Numbered from the stretch's first letter, positions 42,623 through 51,995 are shown. The stretch: 64,000 nucleotides of DNA from Paenibacillus sp. NFR01 (GCF_900111565.1 NZ_FOIK01000001.1:682001-746000), one strand, 5' to 3'. Notes: generated by a model not told the origin, from the sequence alone. Numbers and translations are program-made.

Positions 42623-43426
42623 ATGCACTTGGATATGACGGAAAGGCTGATTGCCGTCTGCCTGTTGACTTTGATTATACATACCGCAGAGACCTTGTCT
42701 TATTCCATCCGTTTCGCCGGCGTCAAATTAAACAAAATCGCCATCGCGTTATCCCTGACCGGCATCATTGTTTTGGTATCCAGAACGGCCAATATGGTCC
42801 AGGCGCCGCTGACGGCCAAATTCGTGGATTATGCCAAGGTGAACGCAGATTTTCCGCTGCTCAACTATCTGCGGATTGTGATGCTGGCGTCCTCGCTGGG
42901 CACGCTGATTGCGATCGGCGTCTTTCCGACTTTCGTCGCGCTGTTCGGGCGCATCATCTCCCGGCTGGAGATCGAAGGCTCGCTGCCCAAAGTGCTGACA
43001 AGCGTGACAATCAGCCAACTGAAGAATACGCGCAAATATTTCCGCAAACCGCGTATCCGTCTGGAAAGCTTGCGTTATCTGGGGATACCGAAACGGTTTA
43101 TCGTGATGAACATTTTCGTGACCGCTTTTTATACCGTAGGCGTGCTGTCATCGCTGTATGCGGCGCGTCTGCAGCCGGACTTTAGTACCACGGCGTCGCA
43201 GGCGTCTGGATTAATCAACGGTATGGCAACCATTATGCTGACGATCTTCATTGATCCGCAGCTCGGCATCATTACCCACAAAGCTACGGAAAATCCGCTG
43301 TACCGCGATCAGCTCGGCAAAATCTATGTGCTGCTGATGGGATCACGGTTTCTCGGCACGCTGCTCGGCCAGCTTGTGCTGGTCCCGGCGGCGGTTCTGA
43401 TCAGTTGGCTGGTTCAACTCATTTAA
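42623..43426 (+). CDS. amj: Lipid II flippase Amj
   Basis: The 267-residue protein has about six spans and matches the Amj (YdaH) family pattern: LIIHTAETLSYSIRFAGVKL, SRTANMVQAPLTAKFVD, and IDPQLGIITHKATEN near the C-terminal third. Amj translocates lipid II across the cytoplasmic membrane for peptidoglycan synthesis as an alternative to MurJ, and in Bacillus subtilis it is induced by envelope stress through sigma-M. The ribosome site is modest (GAAGGGA). It sits next to other envelope genes (signal peptidase, SDR). Confidence 0.9.
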   Translation: MHLDMTERLIAVCLLTLIIHTAETLSYSIRFAGVKLNKIAIALSLTGIIVLVSRTANMVQAPLTAKFVDYAKVNADFPLLNYLRIVMLASSLGTLIAIGVFPTFVALFGRIISRLEIEGSLPKVLTSVTISQLKNTRKYFRKPRIRLESLRYLGIPKRFIVMNIFVTAFYTVGVLSSLYAARLQPDFSTTASQASGLINGMATIMLTIFIDPQLGIITHKATENPLYRDQLGKIYVLLMGSRFLGTLLGQLVLVPAAVLISWLVQLI

Positions 43427-43454
43427 CAATTAATGGTAAGAGGTGCAACTTAAG

Positions 43455-44324
43455 ATGACCAACAAGCGTCTAACCCATCAAGTCGCGCTGATCACCGGCG
43501 CGTCCAGCGGCTTCGGCCTGCTGACGGCGCTCGCGCTGGCCGCGCGGGGCAGCAAGGTGATTGCCACCATGCGCGATGTGCAGCGCGGCGGCGAGCTGCT
43601 GGAGCAAGCGGCCCGTGAAGGCGTAAGCGAACAGATCGAAATCCTGCAGATGGATGTTACGGACGGCGATTCGATCCGGTCCGCCGTTGCCGGGGCACTA
43701 GCCCGATATGGCGGCATCGACATTCTCGTCAACAATGCCGGAATTGCCGTCGGCGGCTATGCGGAGGACGTCTCCATGGAGGCCTGGCGCCGCCAGATGG
43801 AGACGAATTTCTTCGGCCTCGTGGCCGTTACCCGCGAGGTGCTGCCGGGCATGAGAAGCCGGCGTTCCGGCACCGTTATCAATGTCAGCAGCGTCAGCGG
43901 GCTGAGCGGCTTTCCCGGCTATGCGCCCTATGCGGCATCCAAGTTCGCCGTCGAGGGCTTCAGCGAAAGCCTGCGCCATGAAATGCTCCCGTTCGGTGTG
44001 CATGTCGTGCTGGTGGAGCCGGCGTCGTTCCGCACGCCGATCTGGGACAAGGGCTTCGCCGGAATCGAGCGCGGCGAGAACTCGGCCTATGCGGAGAAGC
44101 TGGAGCAGGTGCTGGCCTATTCCCGGCGCAGCGCTGCGGGCGCTCCGCATCCGCGCAAGGTAGCGGAGCTGATCGCGAAGATCGCCGCCAGCCGGTCGCC
44201 AAAGCTGCGTTATCCGGTCGGGCGGGGCGCCAGGCTGCTGCCGGCAGCCAAACTGCTTGTGCCATGGAAATGGCTGGAGCGGATTATCGCCTCGGCATTG
44301 GCTCGGGGCAGCAACGAAAATTAA
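43455..44324 (+). CDS. Short-chain dehydrogenase/reductase
   Basis: From the ATG at 43455 (AAGAGGTG site) the product is 289 residues of the classical SDR type. Landmarks are the cofactor motif TGASSGFG at 14-21, NNAGI at 93-97, the catalytic serine in VINVSSVSG, and Y159-AAS-K163 in YAPYAASKFA. The Gly-rich loop with Ala-Ser fits NADP(H) use. The substrate is unknown; steroid-like, retinol-like and keto substrates are common in this group. An in-frame GTG at 43443 overlaps the ribosome site and is less likely. Confidence 0.9.
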   Translation: MTNKRLTHQVALITGASSGFGLLTALALAARGSKVIATMRDVQRGGELLEQAAREGVSEQIEILQMDVTDGDSIRSAVAGALARYGGIDILVNNAGIAVGGYAEDVSMEAWRRQMETNFFGLVAVTREVLPGMRSRRSGTVINVSSVSGLSGFPGYAPYAASKFAVEGFSESLRHEMLPFGVHVVLVEPASFRTPIWDKGFAGIERGENSAYAEKLEQVLAYSRRSAAGAPHPRKVAELIAKIAASRSPKLRYPVGRGARLLPAAKLLVPWKWLERIIASALARGSNEN

Positions 44325-44385
44325 CCTAATACACCACACTTTTTCATCCTACTTTTTTCATCATACTATTGGAGGAACTCTTTTC

Positions 44386-44892
44386 ATGGACAAGCTGAAA
44401 CGATTCGTAAAACACTGGGTGCCTTCGATTGTTATCGGCGTGGCCCTGTCATTGCTGATCCGTACCTACGTGGCGGAAGCAATGAAGGTGCCGACCGATT
44501 CCATGGTGCCTACCATCGAGGTGAATGATCGTCTTCTGGTGGACAAGATGCTTTGGACAACCAGTCTGAAGCATGGCGATATCGTAGTCTTTTATCCGCC
44601 GGTTCCCGGCGAAGAACATAAACGGTATGTTAAACGCCTGATGGGACTGCCGGGCGATACCGTGGAGATAAAAGACGGCGCCTTTTTCCGTAATGGCGTT
44701 AAAGTGGACGAGCCCTACCTGCATGTGACGATGGCGTACGCCTTCGGACCGGTAACGGTGCCGGCAGACCATTATTTTTTCCTTGGGGATAACCGAAACG
44801 TAAGCTACGATGCCCATCTATGGGCGACGCCGTTCGTGGCCAAGGATAAACTGATCGGCAAGGTTTTGGTCGATGTGAACGATTTGTTCTAG
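44386..44892 (+). CDS. lepB: Signal peptidase I
   Basis: From the ATG at 44386 (GGAGGA nine bases upstream) the product is 168 residues. It has one N-terminal span (IVIGVALSLLIRTYVA), then the catalytic S39 in PTDSMVPT, K83 in YVKRLMGLPGD and the late GDNRNVSYDAHLW box, all of the Gram-positive SipS type. It removes signal peptides on the outer face of the membrane. The usual GDNR-x-SxDSR box reads SYDAHLW here, so the usual Ser-Arg following Asp is replaced by Ala-His. A gap of 135 bases to the next gene holds nothing recognised. Confidence 0.93.
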   Translation: MDKLKRFVKHWVPSIVIGVALSLLIRTYVAEAMKVPTDSMVPTIEVNDRLLVDKMLWTTSLKHGDIVVFYPPVPGEEHKRYVKRLMGLPGDTVEIKDGAFFRNGVKVDEPYLHVTMAYAFGPVTVPADHYFFLGDNRNVSYDAHLWATPFVAKDKLIGKVLVDVNDLF

Positions 44893-45027
44893 CGGAGAGC
44901 CCGAGGTCGGGGATGCTTTTGGCCTAGGAATGCGACATGATGCGACTTTCACCGCATTGCTTAATGCTCCGATATTGAATATGATCAAGACAACTATTTT
45001 AAATTCAAGGTAAAGGAGTGCTAAAGC

Positions 45028-46062
45028 TTGAAGGTCCATGTCACAGATTTGAAACCCGGAGACCGTCTCCAGTCGGACACGTTTAATCCTACAGGCCTGC
45101 ATGCCCTTTCCAGAGGCACGGTTCTGAGACGCGAGGATATCCAGAATCTGATCCGTATCAAGGTGGAGCATGTCAACATTGAACTGCGCGATATGACTCA
45201 AGCCTTGAACGGTGATATAGAGGATCACGGTTTGCATGACGATTTCGACGCCGCGATACTGAATTACGAGTCGATCTTTATGGAGGCGCTTCGCACGGGG
45301 CATTTCACGATTTCATTGGTTGACGATACGCTGCGGCCGCTGATGGCGAAGCTGGAGACCCAGAAGGATATCGTATCGCTGCTTCTGCTGCTGGACCGTG
45401 ACGATATCGATACGTACCACCATTCGCTGCAGGTAGGGCTACTGTCTTATTACCTGGCCCTTTGGCTGGGGTATCCGCCGGAAGAGCGGTTCCGGATCAG
45501 CCGGGCGGGATATTTGCATGATATCGGAAAAAGCCAGGTTCCCCTTTCCATTCTGAACAAACTGGGACCATTAGACGATGCGGAAGAGCGCGAACTGAAG
45601 CGCCATACCTCCTACGGCTACGAGATCATTTACAGCTCCATGGAGGATGAAAGCGCGGCGCTGGTAGCACTGCAGCATCATGAATGGGCCGATGGCACCG
45701 GTTATCCGCACAAGTTGCGCAGCACCGAGCTGCATCCGTACACCGAAATTGTCACCGTGGCCAACATTTATATGGGGTTGATCACCTCTCGTCTGACACG
45801 CCCCAAGCAGGGCCTGCATACCGTGCTGCGCATGGTGCATGAAATGGGATTCGGCAAGCTGAGCGGCAATGTGGTGCAGGCTTTGACCAGCCGCCTGCTG
45901 CCGGGCTTCGTAGGGAGAAAAGTACAGCTGAGCAGCGGGGAGCATGGGGTGATCGTCATGAACAACGCACTGGATCCCTTTAAGCCTCTCGTTCAGGTGA
46001 ACGATCTGTTCCTGGATTTGTCGCGGGAGCGCAGCTTGACGGTAGAGGAAGTATATATTTAG
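45028..46062 (+). CDS. HD-GYP domain protein (c-di-GMP phosphodiesterase-like)
   Basis: The TTG at 45028 with AAAGGAG nine bases upstream gives 344 residues. The N-terminal 90 residues (VTDLKPGDRLQSDTFNPTGL) resemble the short linker region common before HD-GYP domains. The HD motif is H164-D165 in YLHDIGKSQVP, followed by a conserved HHEWADGTGYPHKL (GYP at 225-227). The metal-ligand histidines in DIDTYHHSL and HTSYGYEII are present. HD-GYP proteins hydrolyse c-di-GMP to GMP. A GGDEF cyclase is encoded 4 kb downstream. Confidence 0.9.
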   Translation: MKVHVTDLKPGDRLQSDTFNPTGLHALSRGTVLRREDIQNLIRIKVEHVNIELRDMTQALNGDIEDHGLHDDFDAAILNYESIFMEALRTGHFTISLVDDTLRPLMAKLETQKDIVSLLLLLDRDDIDTYHHSLQVGLLSYYLALWLGYPPEERFRISRAGYLHDIGKSQVPLSILNKLGPLDDAEERELKRHTSYGYEIIYSSMEDESAALVALQHHEWADGTGYPHKLRSTELHPYTEIVTVANIYMGLITSRLTRPKQGLHTVLRMVHEMGFGKLSGNVVQALTSRLLPGFVGRKVQLSSGEHGVIVMNNALDPFKPLVQVNDLFLDLSRERSLTVEEVYI

Positions 46063-46071
46063 GGTATGCAT

Positions 46072-46090
46072 TAGGCCGTTTAGGCCTTTT
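46072..46090 (+). terminator. Weak terminator after the HD-GYP gene
   Basis: AGGCC, GTTTA, GGCCT form a 5-bp stem followed by TTTTA. The stem is short, so the call is tentative. Confidence 0.35.
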
Positions 46091-46240
46091 ATCTCGGAAG
46101 GCTGGACGAACGCGGAATTCCCGTGGACGGACCGGCCTTTTTGGCGCGGCTCTGGCATTTGAATTCGGGAAATAGATTGGCTATGATGAATGGTAGATGC
46201 TAGAATTTTGCCGGCATAAGTATGAAAAAGGAGCTTGCCC

Positions 46241-46978
46241 ATGAATCCCGCTGAACAACTCGAGAAATTCAAGACGCTGAAATATGAGCTTACCCGCTTT
46301 ATGATGATCTATAAATTCGCACTTGAGGAAATGGAGACGAAGATCGAAATCCTGAAGCAGGAATTTCAAACGCTGCATGATTACAGCCCGATCGAACATA
46401 CCAAGTCGCGCATCAAATCGCCGGAGAGCCTGATGAATAAAATCATGCGTAAAAACTGCGAGCCGTCGCTGCATTCCATCCGGTCCACGATCAAGGATAT
46501 CGCCGGCCTGCGCATTACCTGCTCGTTTTTATCCGATATCTACAAAGTCAGCGAGATGCTGCAGAAGCAGGATGACCTGAAGATTCTCGGCGTAAAAGAT
46601 TACATCCGGAATCCGAAGCCGAATGGCTACCAGAGCCTGCATCTTCTGCTGGAGGTACCCGTGTTCCTGTCGGACTGCACGGAACATGTCTGCGTCGAGG
46701 TACAGATCCGCACGATCGCCATGGATTTTTGGGTCAGCCTGGAGCATAAGATTTTTTATAAATACGACAAATCGATTCCCGCCCATCTGACGCGGGAGCT
46801 GAAAAATGCAGCCGACAAAGCCTATGAGCTGGATTTGCAAATGGAACGGCTGCGCAATGAAATCAACGAGATCAAGGAAACGCAGTCGGACGAACCGGAA
46901 ACGGCGCTGAGCCGGATCATCATCAGCAATAAGGAGTTTGAGTTGCCGGCCAACTTTATCCGCCTGCTCAGCGAATAA
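46241..46978 (+). CDS. Small alarmone synthetase (RelA/SpoT synthetase domain only)
   Basis: From the ATG at 46241 (AAGGAG seven bases upstream) the product is 245 residues. It contains only the (p)ppGpp synthetase domain: HSIRSTIKDIAGLRITC, RNPKPNGYQSLHLLLEVP and VEVQIRTIAMDFWVSLEH are its core motifs, and no hydrolase HD, TGS or ACT domain is present. It transfers pyrophosphate from ATP to GDP or GTP. It is somewhat longer than YjbM (RelQ) and YwaC (RelP), with an extended charged C-terminus that may be coiled coil. It sits between HD-GYP and GH9 genes. Confidence 0.92.
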   Translation: MNPAEQLEKFKTLKYELTRFMMIYKFALEEMETKIEILKQEFQTLHDYSPIEHTKSRIKSPESLMNKIMRKNCEPSLHSIRSTIKDIAGLRITCSFLSDIYKVSEMLQKQDDLKILGVKDYIRNPKPNGYQSLHLLLEVPVFLSDCTEHVCVEVQIRTIAMDFWVSLEHKIFYKYDKSIPAHLTRELKNAADKAYELDLQMERLRNEINEIKETQSDEPETALSRIIISNKEFELPANFIRLLSE

Positions 46979-47035
46979 CGCTTGGCGGATCGGGGAGGCC
47001 GTAACCTATATCATCAGCTGAAGGGGAGAGCAGGG

Positions 47036-48658
47036 ATGGAAGAGCAGCAACCTCGCGGCATCGCGGTGAACCAGGCGGGATATCCGGCGGACAGCCGGAA
47101 TACAGCGGTTTTTGCCGCCGAGATCACGGAATTTTCTGTGGTGGACGCCCGGACGGGGCAGACGGTGTTTACAGGCAGGACAGGAGGAGTTATGGAAGAC
47201 CGGCCAAGCGGGAGCGCGGTCCGCAGCGGCGATTTCTCCGGGGTGAAGACAGGTACATATCGGATCATGGATGGAAAAGGAGCGCAATCCGCAGATTTCA
47301 TCATCGCGGACAAGCCATACGGCGCACTGCAGCAGGGATTGTTGAAAGCCTTTTATTTCTTCCGCTGCGGCCAGGATCTGACCGCGGAATTCGCCGGCCC
47401 ATGGGAGCATCGGGCCTGCCATCTGGCCGAAGGCACGGTGTACGGCCAGCCGGACAAAAAGCTGGACAGCTGCGGCGGCTGGCACGATGCGGGAGACTAC
47501 GGCAAATACGCCGGGCCCGGCGCAAAAGCGGTAGCCGACCTGCTGCTCGCTTACGAGCTGTATCCGTCGGCATTCGCGGCACCGGTTCCGCTGCCGGAGA
47601 GCGACGGCAAGACGCCGGATGTGCTTCTCGAATGCAAAGTCGAGCTGGACTGGCTGTTCAAGATGCAGGATGTGGAGAGCGGCGGCGTCTACCACAAGCT
47701 GACAACGCTGAACTTCCCGGGACTGGACGTCATGCCGGAAGAGGATGCGGCGGACCTGTTCTTCTCGCCGGTATCAGCTACGGCGACCGGCGATTTCGCC
47801 GCCGTGATGGCGTTGGCCTCGCGGATTTACGCTCCACTGGATGCCGAATATGCGGAGCGCTGCCTGAGAGCTGCCGAAGCGGCCTGGGGCTGGCTGGAAG
47901 CCCATCCGGAAACACCGGGCTTCAAGAATCCGCCGGAGATTACGACCGGCGAATACGGGGATGATACCGACGCCGATGAACGGTTCTGGGCCGCGGCGGA
48001 GCTGTACCGTACTACGGGTGCGGCAGCGTATCATGCCGCATTCCAGCGGCTGGCCGGTCAGGATTTCCCGAAATACGGCCTGGGCTGGGCTGACATGGGC
48101 GGCTACGGTACGCTGTCCTATCTGCTGGGCGGAGAAGCGCGGAGCGACGCCAAACTCTATGCGGAGCTTCGCGAAGGATTGTTCGCGGAGGCGCGATTGC
48201 TGCTTGCGCGAACCGAGGCGAACGGTTATCCGCTATCTTTGCGCGAGGAAGATTATATTTGGGGTTCCAATATGCTGGTGCTGAACAACGCGATGCTGCT
48301 GCTTGCGGCAGAGGCGCTGGGCGGCGATCCGGCGTTTGCCGACTGCGCGCTGGACCACCTGCATTATTTGCTGGGCCGAAATGCGCTGGATATCAGCTAT
48401 GTGACCGGGTTCGGCGACCGTCCGGTCCGCCATCCGCATCACCGTCCTTCCGTCGGGGATGCGGTGGAAGAACCGGTTCCCGGCATGGTATCCGGCGGGC
48501 CTGACCGCGGCCTGCATGACGATTATGTCGCCGAACACCTGCAGAACAAAGCGGCGGCGTTATGCTTCGCCGATCATGACCTCAGCTATTCGACGAATGA
48601 GGTTACGATTTACTGGAATTCGCCGGCCGTGTTCGTCACGGCAAGGTTTAACCGATAG
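47036..48658 (+). CDS. Cytoplasmic glycoside hydrolase family 9
   Basis: From the ATG at 47036 (AAGGGGAGAG site) the product is 540 residues. An N-terminal Ig-like module (IAVNQAGYPADSRNTAVF) precedes the (alpha/alpha)6 barrel. The GH9 catalytic aspartates are D151 and D154 in GGWHDAGDYGKYAG and the acid is E522 in STNEVTIYWNS. GH9 enzymes cleave beta-1,4-glucans. There is no signal peptide, so it acts in the cytosol on imported cello-oligosaccharides or related glucans. The next gene starts directly after its stop. No transporter is adjacent. Confidence 0.93.
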   Translation: MEEQQPRGIAVNQAGYPADSRNTAVFAAEITEFSVVDARTGQTVFTGRTGGVMEDRPSGSAVRSGDFSGVKTGTYRIMDGKGAQSADFIIADKPYGALQQGLLKAFYFFRCGQDLTAEFAGPWEHRACHLAEGTVYGQPDKKLDSCGGWHDAGDYGKYAGPGAKAVADLLLAYELYPSAFAAPVPLPESDGKTPDVLLECKVELDWLFKMQDVESGGVYHKLTTLNFPGLDVMPEEDAADLFFSPVSATATGDFAAVMALASRIYAPLDAEYAERCLRAAEAAWGWLEAHPETPGFKNPPEITTGEYGDDTDADERFWAAAELYRTTGAAAYHAAFQRLAGQDFPKYGLGWADMGGYGTLSYLLGGEARSDAKLYAELREGLFAEARLLLARTEANGYPLSLREEDYIWGSNMLVLNNAMLLLAAEALGGDPAFADCALDHLHYLLGRNALDISYVTGFGDRPVRHPHHRPSVGDAVEEPVPGMVSGGPDRGLHDDYVAEHLQNKAAALCFADHDLSYSTNEVTIYWNSPAVFVTARFNR

Positions 48659-49948
48659 ATGGCAGCCATTAAAGTCATCAGCTTGGACATGTTCCAGACG
48701 CTTGTCGACGTACAGAGCCGGACGTTTGAGGTCTGGCAACCGATTCTGGGCGCGGATTACAGCGAAGCGAGGACGCTAGAATTAGGCCCGCGGCTGCTTG
48801 CCCAATATCATGCCCAAGCCGGCATCGCCTGCGATGCCGGAATCTTCCGCTCATCCAGGGAACTGTTTACGCGCGGCTTTGCGAAGCTCCTGCCGGAGGA
48901 AGGGATATCATTCGAGCCCGCAGAAGCGGTGAACATCCTGTTCGGCGAGCATCGCCGGTCCGCGTTGTATGAAGAGACGGACCGCTTTTTGCGGCGGGTG
49001 GCTGCGGATTATGAAGTATGTATCGTCAGCGATTCCGATGCCGACATGCTGCCGGATTTCCATGCCGGCTATCCGTTGCGGCTGTTTACCTCGGAACGAT
49101 TCGAGTCCTACAAAAACGACAGCCGCAACCGCATGTTCGCCGGACTGGCCGGCGAATACGGCGTAAGGCCGGAGCAAATCATCCACATCGGCGACAGCGC
49201 CGCCGATGTGCTCGGCGCGGCCCGCGCCGGGCTGCGGACGTGCTGGATCAACCGGGACCAGGAGCCATGGCGGCATGAAATTCAACCTGACTATACCGTG
49301 CGCCACCTGGAGGAGCTATACCCGATTCTGGAGCAAATAGAGCAGCTGGAAGCTGAGGAAATCAAGCGGCTGGAATCCAAGCAGGCGGATCGGCCGGAAG
49401 CCGGGGACCTGGAACGGTTGCGTTACCCGGTCGGGCGCTTCGCGCCTGCCGCGCACAGCACGCCGGAGTGGCGCGCTGAGGCCATCGGCGAGCTGCGCGG
49501 GCTGGCCAAGCCGCTCCGGGACATGATGCTTCCGCTTGAGGAGCGCCATTTGGATCAGCCTTACCGCCCGGGCGGGTGGAGCCTCCGGCAGGTCGTGCAT
49601 CATCTTGCGGATACCGGCATGTATGCGTATTTGCGTTTCAAACGAGGATTGACCGAGGAGAATCCCGATATTCCTACCTACCGGGAGGACCTTTGGGCGG
49701 AACAGAGCGATTACACCGAGGAAGGCATCGAATCCTCGCTGCTCCTGCTGGAAAGCCTGAACGGCCGCTTTGCCAGGCTGCTGGAATCGCTGGAAGACGG
49801 CGAGTTCAATCGAATGTTTAACAGCGCCGGGCTTGGCCCGATGTCGCTGGACACGGCGCTGCAGCGGTATCTCTGGCATAACCGCCATCATACTGCCCAC
49901 ATCGCCGCCTACCTTCACCGCAGCGGCCTTAACGCTGACACGCAGTAA
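48659..49948 (+). CDS. HAD hydrolase-YfiT/DinB fusion protein
   Basis: The ATG touches the GH9 stop, giving 429 residues. Residues 1-225 are a HAD-family hydrolase: SLDMFQTL puts the nucleophile at D10, and IHIGDSAADVLGAARAGL is the last motif. A charged helical linker (ILEQIEQLEAEEIKRLESK) leads to a C-terminal domain from about 254 that matches YfiT-type DinB-superfamily proteins: LRYPVGRFAP, PYRPGGWSLRQVVHHLADTGM and WHNRHHTAHIAAYL. Histidines in HHLAD and HHTAHI are the expected metal ligands. YfiT-like proteins are metal hydrolases or bacillithiol transferases. Joint function is unknown. The ribosome site lies within the GH9 gene and is weak, suggesting coupling. Confidence 0.88.
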   Translation: MAAIKVISLDMFQTLVDVQSRTFEVWQPILGADYSEARTLELGPRLLAQYHAQAGIACDAGIFRSSRELFTRGFAKLLPEEGISFEPAEAVNILFGEHRRSALYEETDRFLRRVAADYEVCIVSDSDADMLPDFHAGYPLRLFTSERFESYKNDSRNRMFAGLAGEYGVRPEQIIHIGDSAADVLGAARAGLRTCWINRDQEPWRHEIQPDYTVRHLEELYPILEQIEQLEAEEIKRLESKQADRPEAGDLERLRYPVGRFAPAAHSTPEWRAEAIGELRGLAKPLRDMMLPLEERHLDQPYRPGGWSLRQVVHHLADTGMYAYLRFKRGLTEENPDIPTYREDLWAEQSDYTEEGIESSLLLLESLNGRFARLLESLEDGEFNRMFNSAGLGPMSLDTALQRYLWHNRHHTAHIAAYLHRSGLNADTQ

Positions 49949-49956
49949 TGTCAAAG

Positions 49957-49994
49957 CAATCGGCTCCGGATCACCTCCGGAGCCGATTGTTTTG
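49957..49994. terminator. Terminator after the HAD-YfiT gene
   Basis: CAATCGGCTCCGGA (49957) and TCCGGAGCCGATTG (49976) form a perfect 14-bp stem with loop TCACC, followed by TTTTG. The remaining gap to 50170 shows no gene. Confidence 0.92.
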
Positions 49995-50170
49995 CCGCGG
50001 CCCTCCGCCTAGCTCCGCAGGTAAACAAATACATTAATTCCATAGTGTGGGGCGTCCTCTCAGGGAATATTTGGCACTCGGGGCATGGCGCAGAAACTGT
50101 GTTTTATATTCTGCAAAAGAATCGTTATAATGGGGGCAAAAGCGTTATTTGTTACATAGGGGGTTAGGCA

Positions 50171-51769
50171 ATGACAATGGGGAGAAGCGCGGGAAACAAG
50201 CTCAGAAGAAAGCTCAGTCTTACCTCGCTTTTGATCGTCCTCGTGACGCTCGTCTCTTTGTTGACCTCGACGATTCTGCTCGTCGCTTCTTACGAATCCC
50301 AGAAAAAATCGCTGATCGACACGACGCTCAACCTGAATCTCTCCAACGCCGAGCGGATGAGCAAAACGGTGGATTCGCTGTTTCTGACCATGCGGGGAAG
50401 CCTGCGCTACAGCGCGGACAGGCTTTCCAAAATGGACCGCACCAAGCAGGCTCAAGTGAACGAATTTCTGGAGCTGCTGCGCAACAGCAGCCATTTCTTT
50501 AACTCCATCCTGCTGGTCGGCGCGGACGGCAAGGTCATCGGCAATTCGCCTAAAACGCTGGGCATGGAAGGCAAACTGCTCACCTCGCCGCATGCGCGTA
50601 CCGCGTTGGAATTGCGGGATACCTATGTGTCCGAACCTTATATTTCCTATACCAGCGGAAAACTGATTATTTTTATGAGCGAACCGCTGTACACCGAAGA
50701 GGGCAAATATTTGGGCCAGCTCGGCGGTACGGTCTACTTGCAGGAGTACAACATGCTGAATACGATTTTTGAAAATAATTCGCATGATTCCTCAGGATCC
50801 TTCTATTACATCGTAAGCTCCGGCGGACATATGCTGTTTCATCCCGATCCATACCGGATCAACGAGGATGTCAGCGGCGAGCCGGTCGTGCAGCGGCTGA
50901 TGAACGGCGAGACCGGCCATATGCAGGAAACGTATGACAGCCAGCCCACGATGCTGGCCGGTTATTCCACTGCACAGTCTAGCGGGTGGGGTGTCGTCGT
51001 CGCGTCTCCGAAAAGCGCGGTGCAATCTCAGCTGAGCGATAATTTCCGAAAAATCATTGCTTATACCGTCACTCCGTTCGTCGTCCTGCTCTTATGCGTA
51101 ATCCTGCTGGCGCAGCAGCTGGCCAAGCCCTTCGTGACGCTGGCTAATCTGATGAGCCGGGCGGGAAAGGACACCATGGAGCTGCCGGAGCTGCGGCCGC
51201 ACTGGAACCGCGAAGCGGACCTGTTGACTCGGGCAGTGGCGATTGCCTGGACCAATGTGCAGAAGCATGCCGACGAGCTGACACGCGAGGCCAGCACGGA
51301 CCGGCTGACCGGCTTATCCAACCGGAGGTTTCTGGAGATCACGTCGGCCCAGTGGATCGCGGCCGGCCAACCCTTTTCCCTGGTTGTCATGGACGTCGAC
51401 CGCTTTAAGTTTGTCAACGATACTTACGGCCATCTGGCCGGCGATGAAGTGCTGCGGCGGGTTGCGCAGATTCTTACCGCCAATGTCCGGCCTGGCGATG
51501 TATGCTGCCGCTTAGGAGGGGAGGAATTTGTTATCCTGCTGCCGCGCACCAAGCTGGAGGATGCCTTTACGGTGGCGGAGCGGATCCGGCTGGCGCTTGA
51601 GAGTAACGATGCACCGCTGGCAATGCGGGTTACTTCCTCGCTTGGCATTGCCCATTATCCGACCCAGGGCGAAACCTGGGAGGAACTGCTTGGCCAGGCG
51701 GACGAAGCGCTATACATTGCAAAACGCAGCGGGCGCAATAAAACGGTTGTCGCCGGAAACTTGAGCTGA
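50171..51769 (+). CDS. Diguanylate cyclase with extracytoplasmic Cache-type sensor
   Basis: The 532-residue protein has an N-terminal span (LLIVLVTLVSLLTSTILLVA), a large outer domain of double-Cache type (about 45-285, with SILLVGADGKVIGNSP and WGVVVASPKSAV), and a second span (VTPFVVLLLCVILLA). A cytoplasmic GGDEF domain follows. The active site is GGEEF at 449-453. The product-inhibition I-site R440-P-G-D443 lies the standard five residues before it, so the enzyme should be feedback-regulated. It makes c-di-GMP from GTP in response to an outside ligand. The ATG at 50171 has an AGGGGG site. Confidence 0.94.
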   Translation: MTMGRSAGNKLRRKLSLTSLLIVLVTLVSLLTSTILLVASYESQKKSLIDTTLNLNLSNAERMSKTVDSLFLTMRGSLRYSADRLSKMDRTKQAQVNEFLELLRNSSHFFNSILLVGADGKVIGNSPKTLGMEGKLLTSPHARTALELRDTYVSEPYISYTSGKLIIFMSEPLYTEEGKYLGQLGGTVYLQEYNMLNTIFENNSHDSSGSFYYIVSSGGHMLFHPDPYRINEDVSGEPVVQRLMNGETGHMQETYDSQPTMLAGYSTAQSSGWGVVVASPKSAVQSQLSDNFRKIIAYTVTPFVVLLLCVILLAQQLAKPFVTLANLMSRAGKDTMELPELRPHWNREADLLTRAVAIAWTNVQKHADELTREASTDRLTGLSNRRFLEITSAQWIAAGQPFSLVVMDVDRFKFVNDTYGHLAGDEVLRRVAQILTANVRPGDVCCRLGGEEFVILLPRTKLEDAFTVAERIRLALESNDAPLAMRVTSSLGIAHYPTQGETWEELLGQADEALYIAKRSGRNKTVVAGNLS

Positions 51770-51824
51770 GCTTAGAAAATATCGGAATGGGCCAGATTTA
51801 CAGAGGAATCTAATGTATGGAGTG

Positions 51825-51870
51825 AGGTGTCCCAGGAGCCACGGAACGGCTGCTTGGGGCACCTTTTTTT
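51825..51870 (+). terminator. Terminator after the diguanylate cyclase gene
   Basis: AGGTGTCCC (51825) pairs with GGGGCACCT (51856), with inner pairing of GGAGCC and GGCTGC, then seven T. The rest of the gap to 51995 has no gene. Confidence 0.88.
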
Positions 51871-51995
51871 AACGGCTGATCGCTGAACATGGCATTAATT
51901 CACTTCCGCCTGTCACCTGGGCCTGGGCGAACGCATATCCTGATCGGGAAGCGCTGACGCGCGCAGATCTGAGACAAGAGAGGATGAACGGACGG

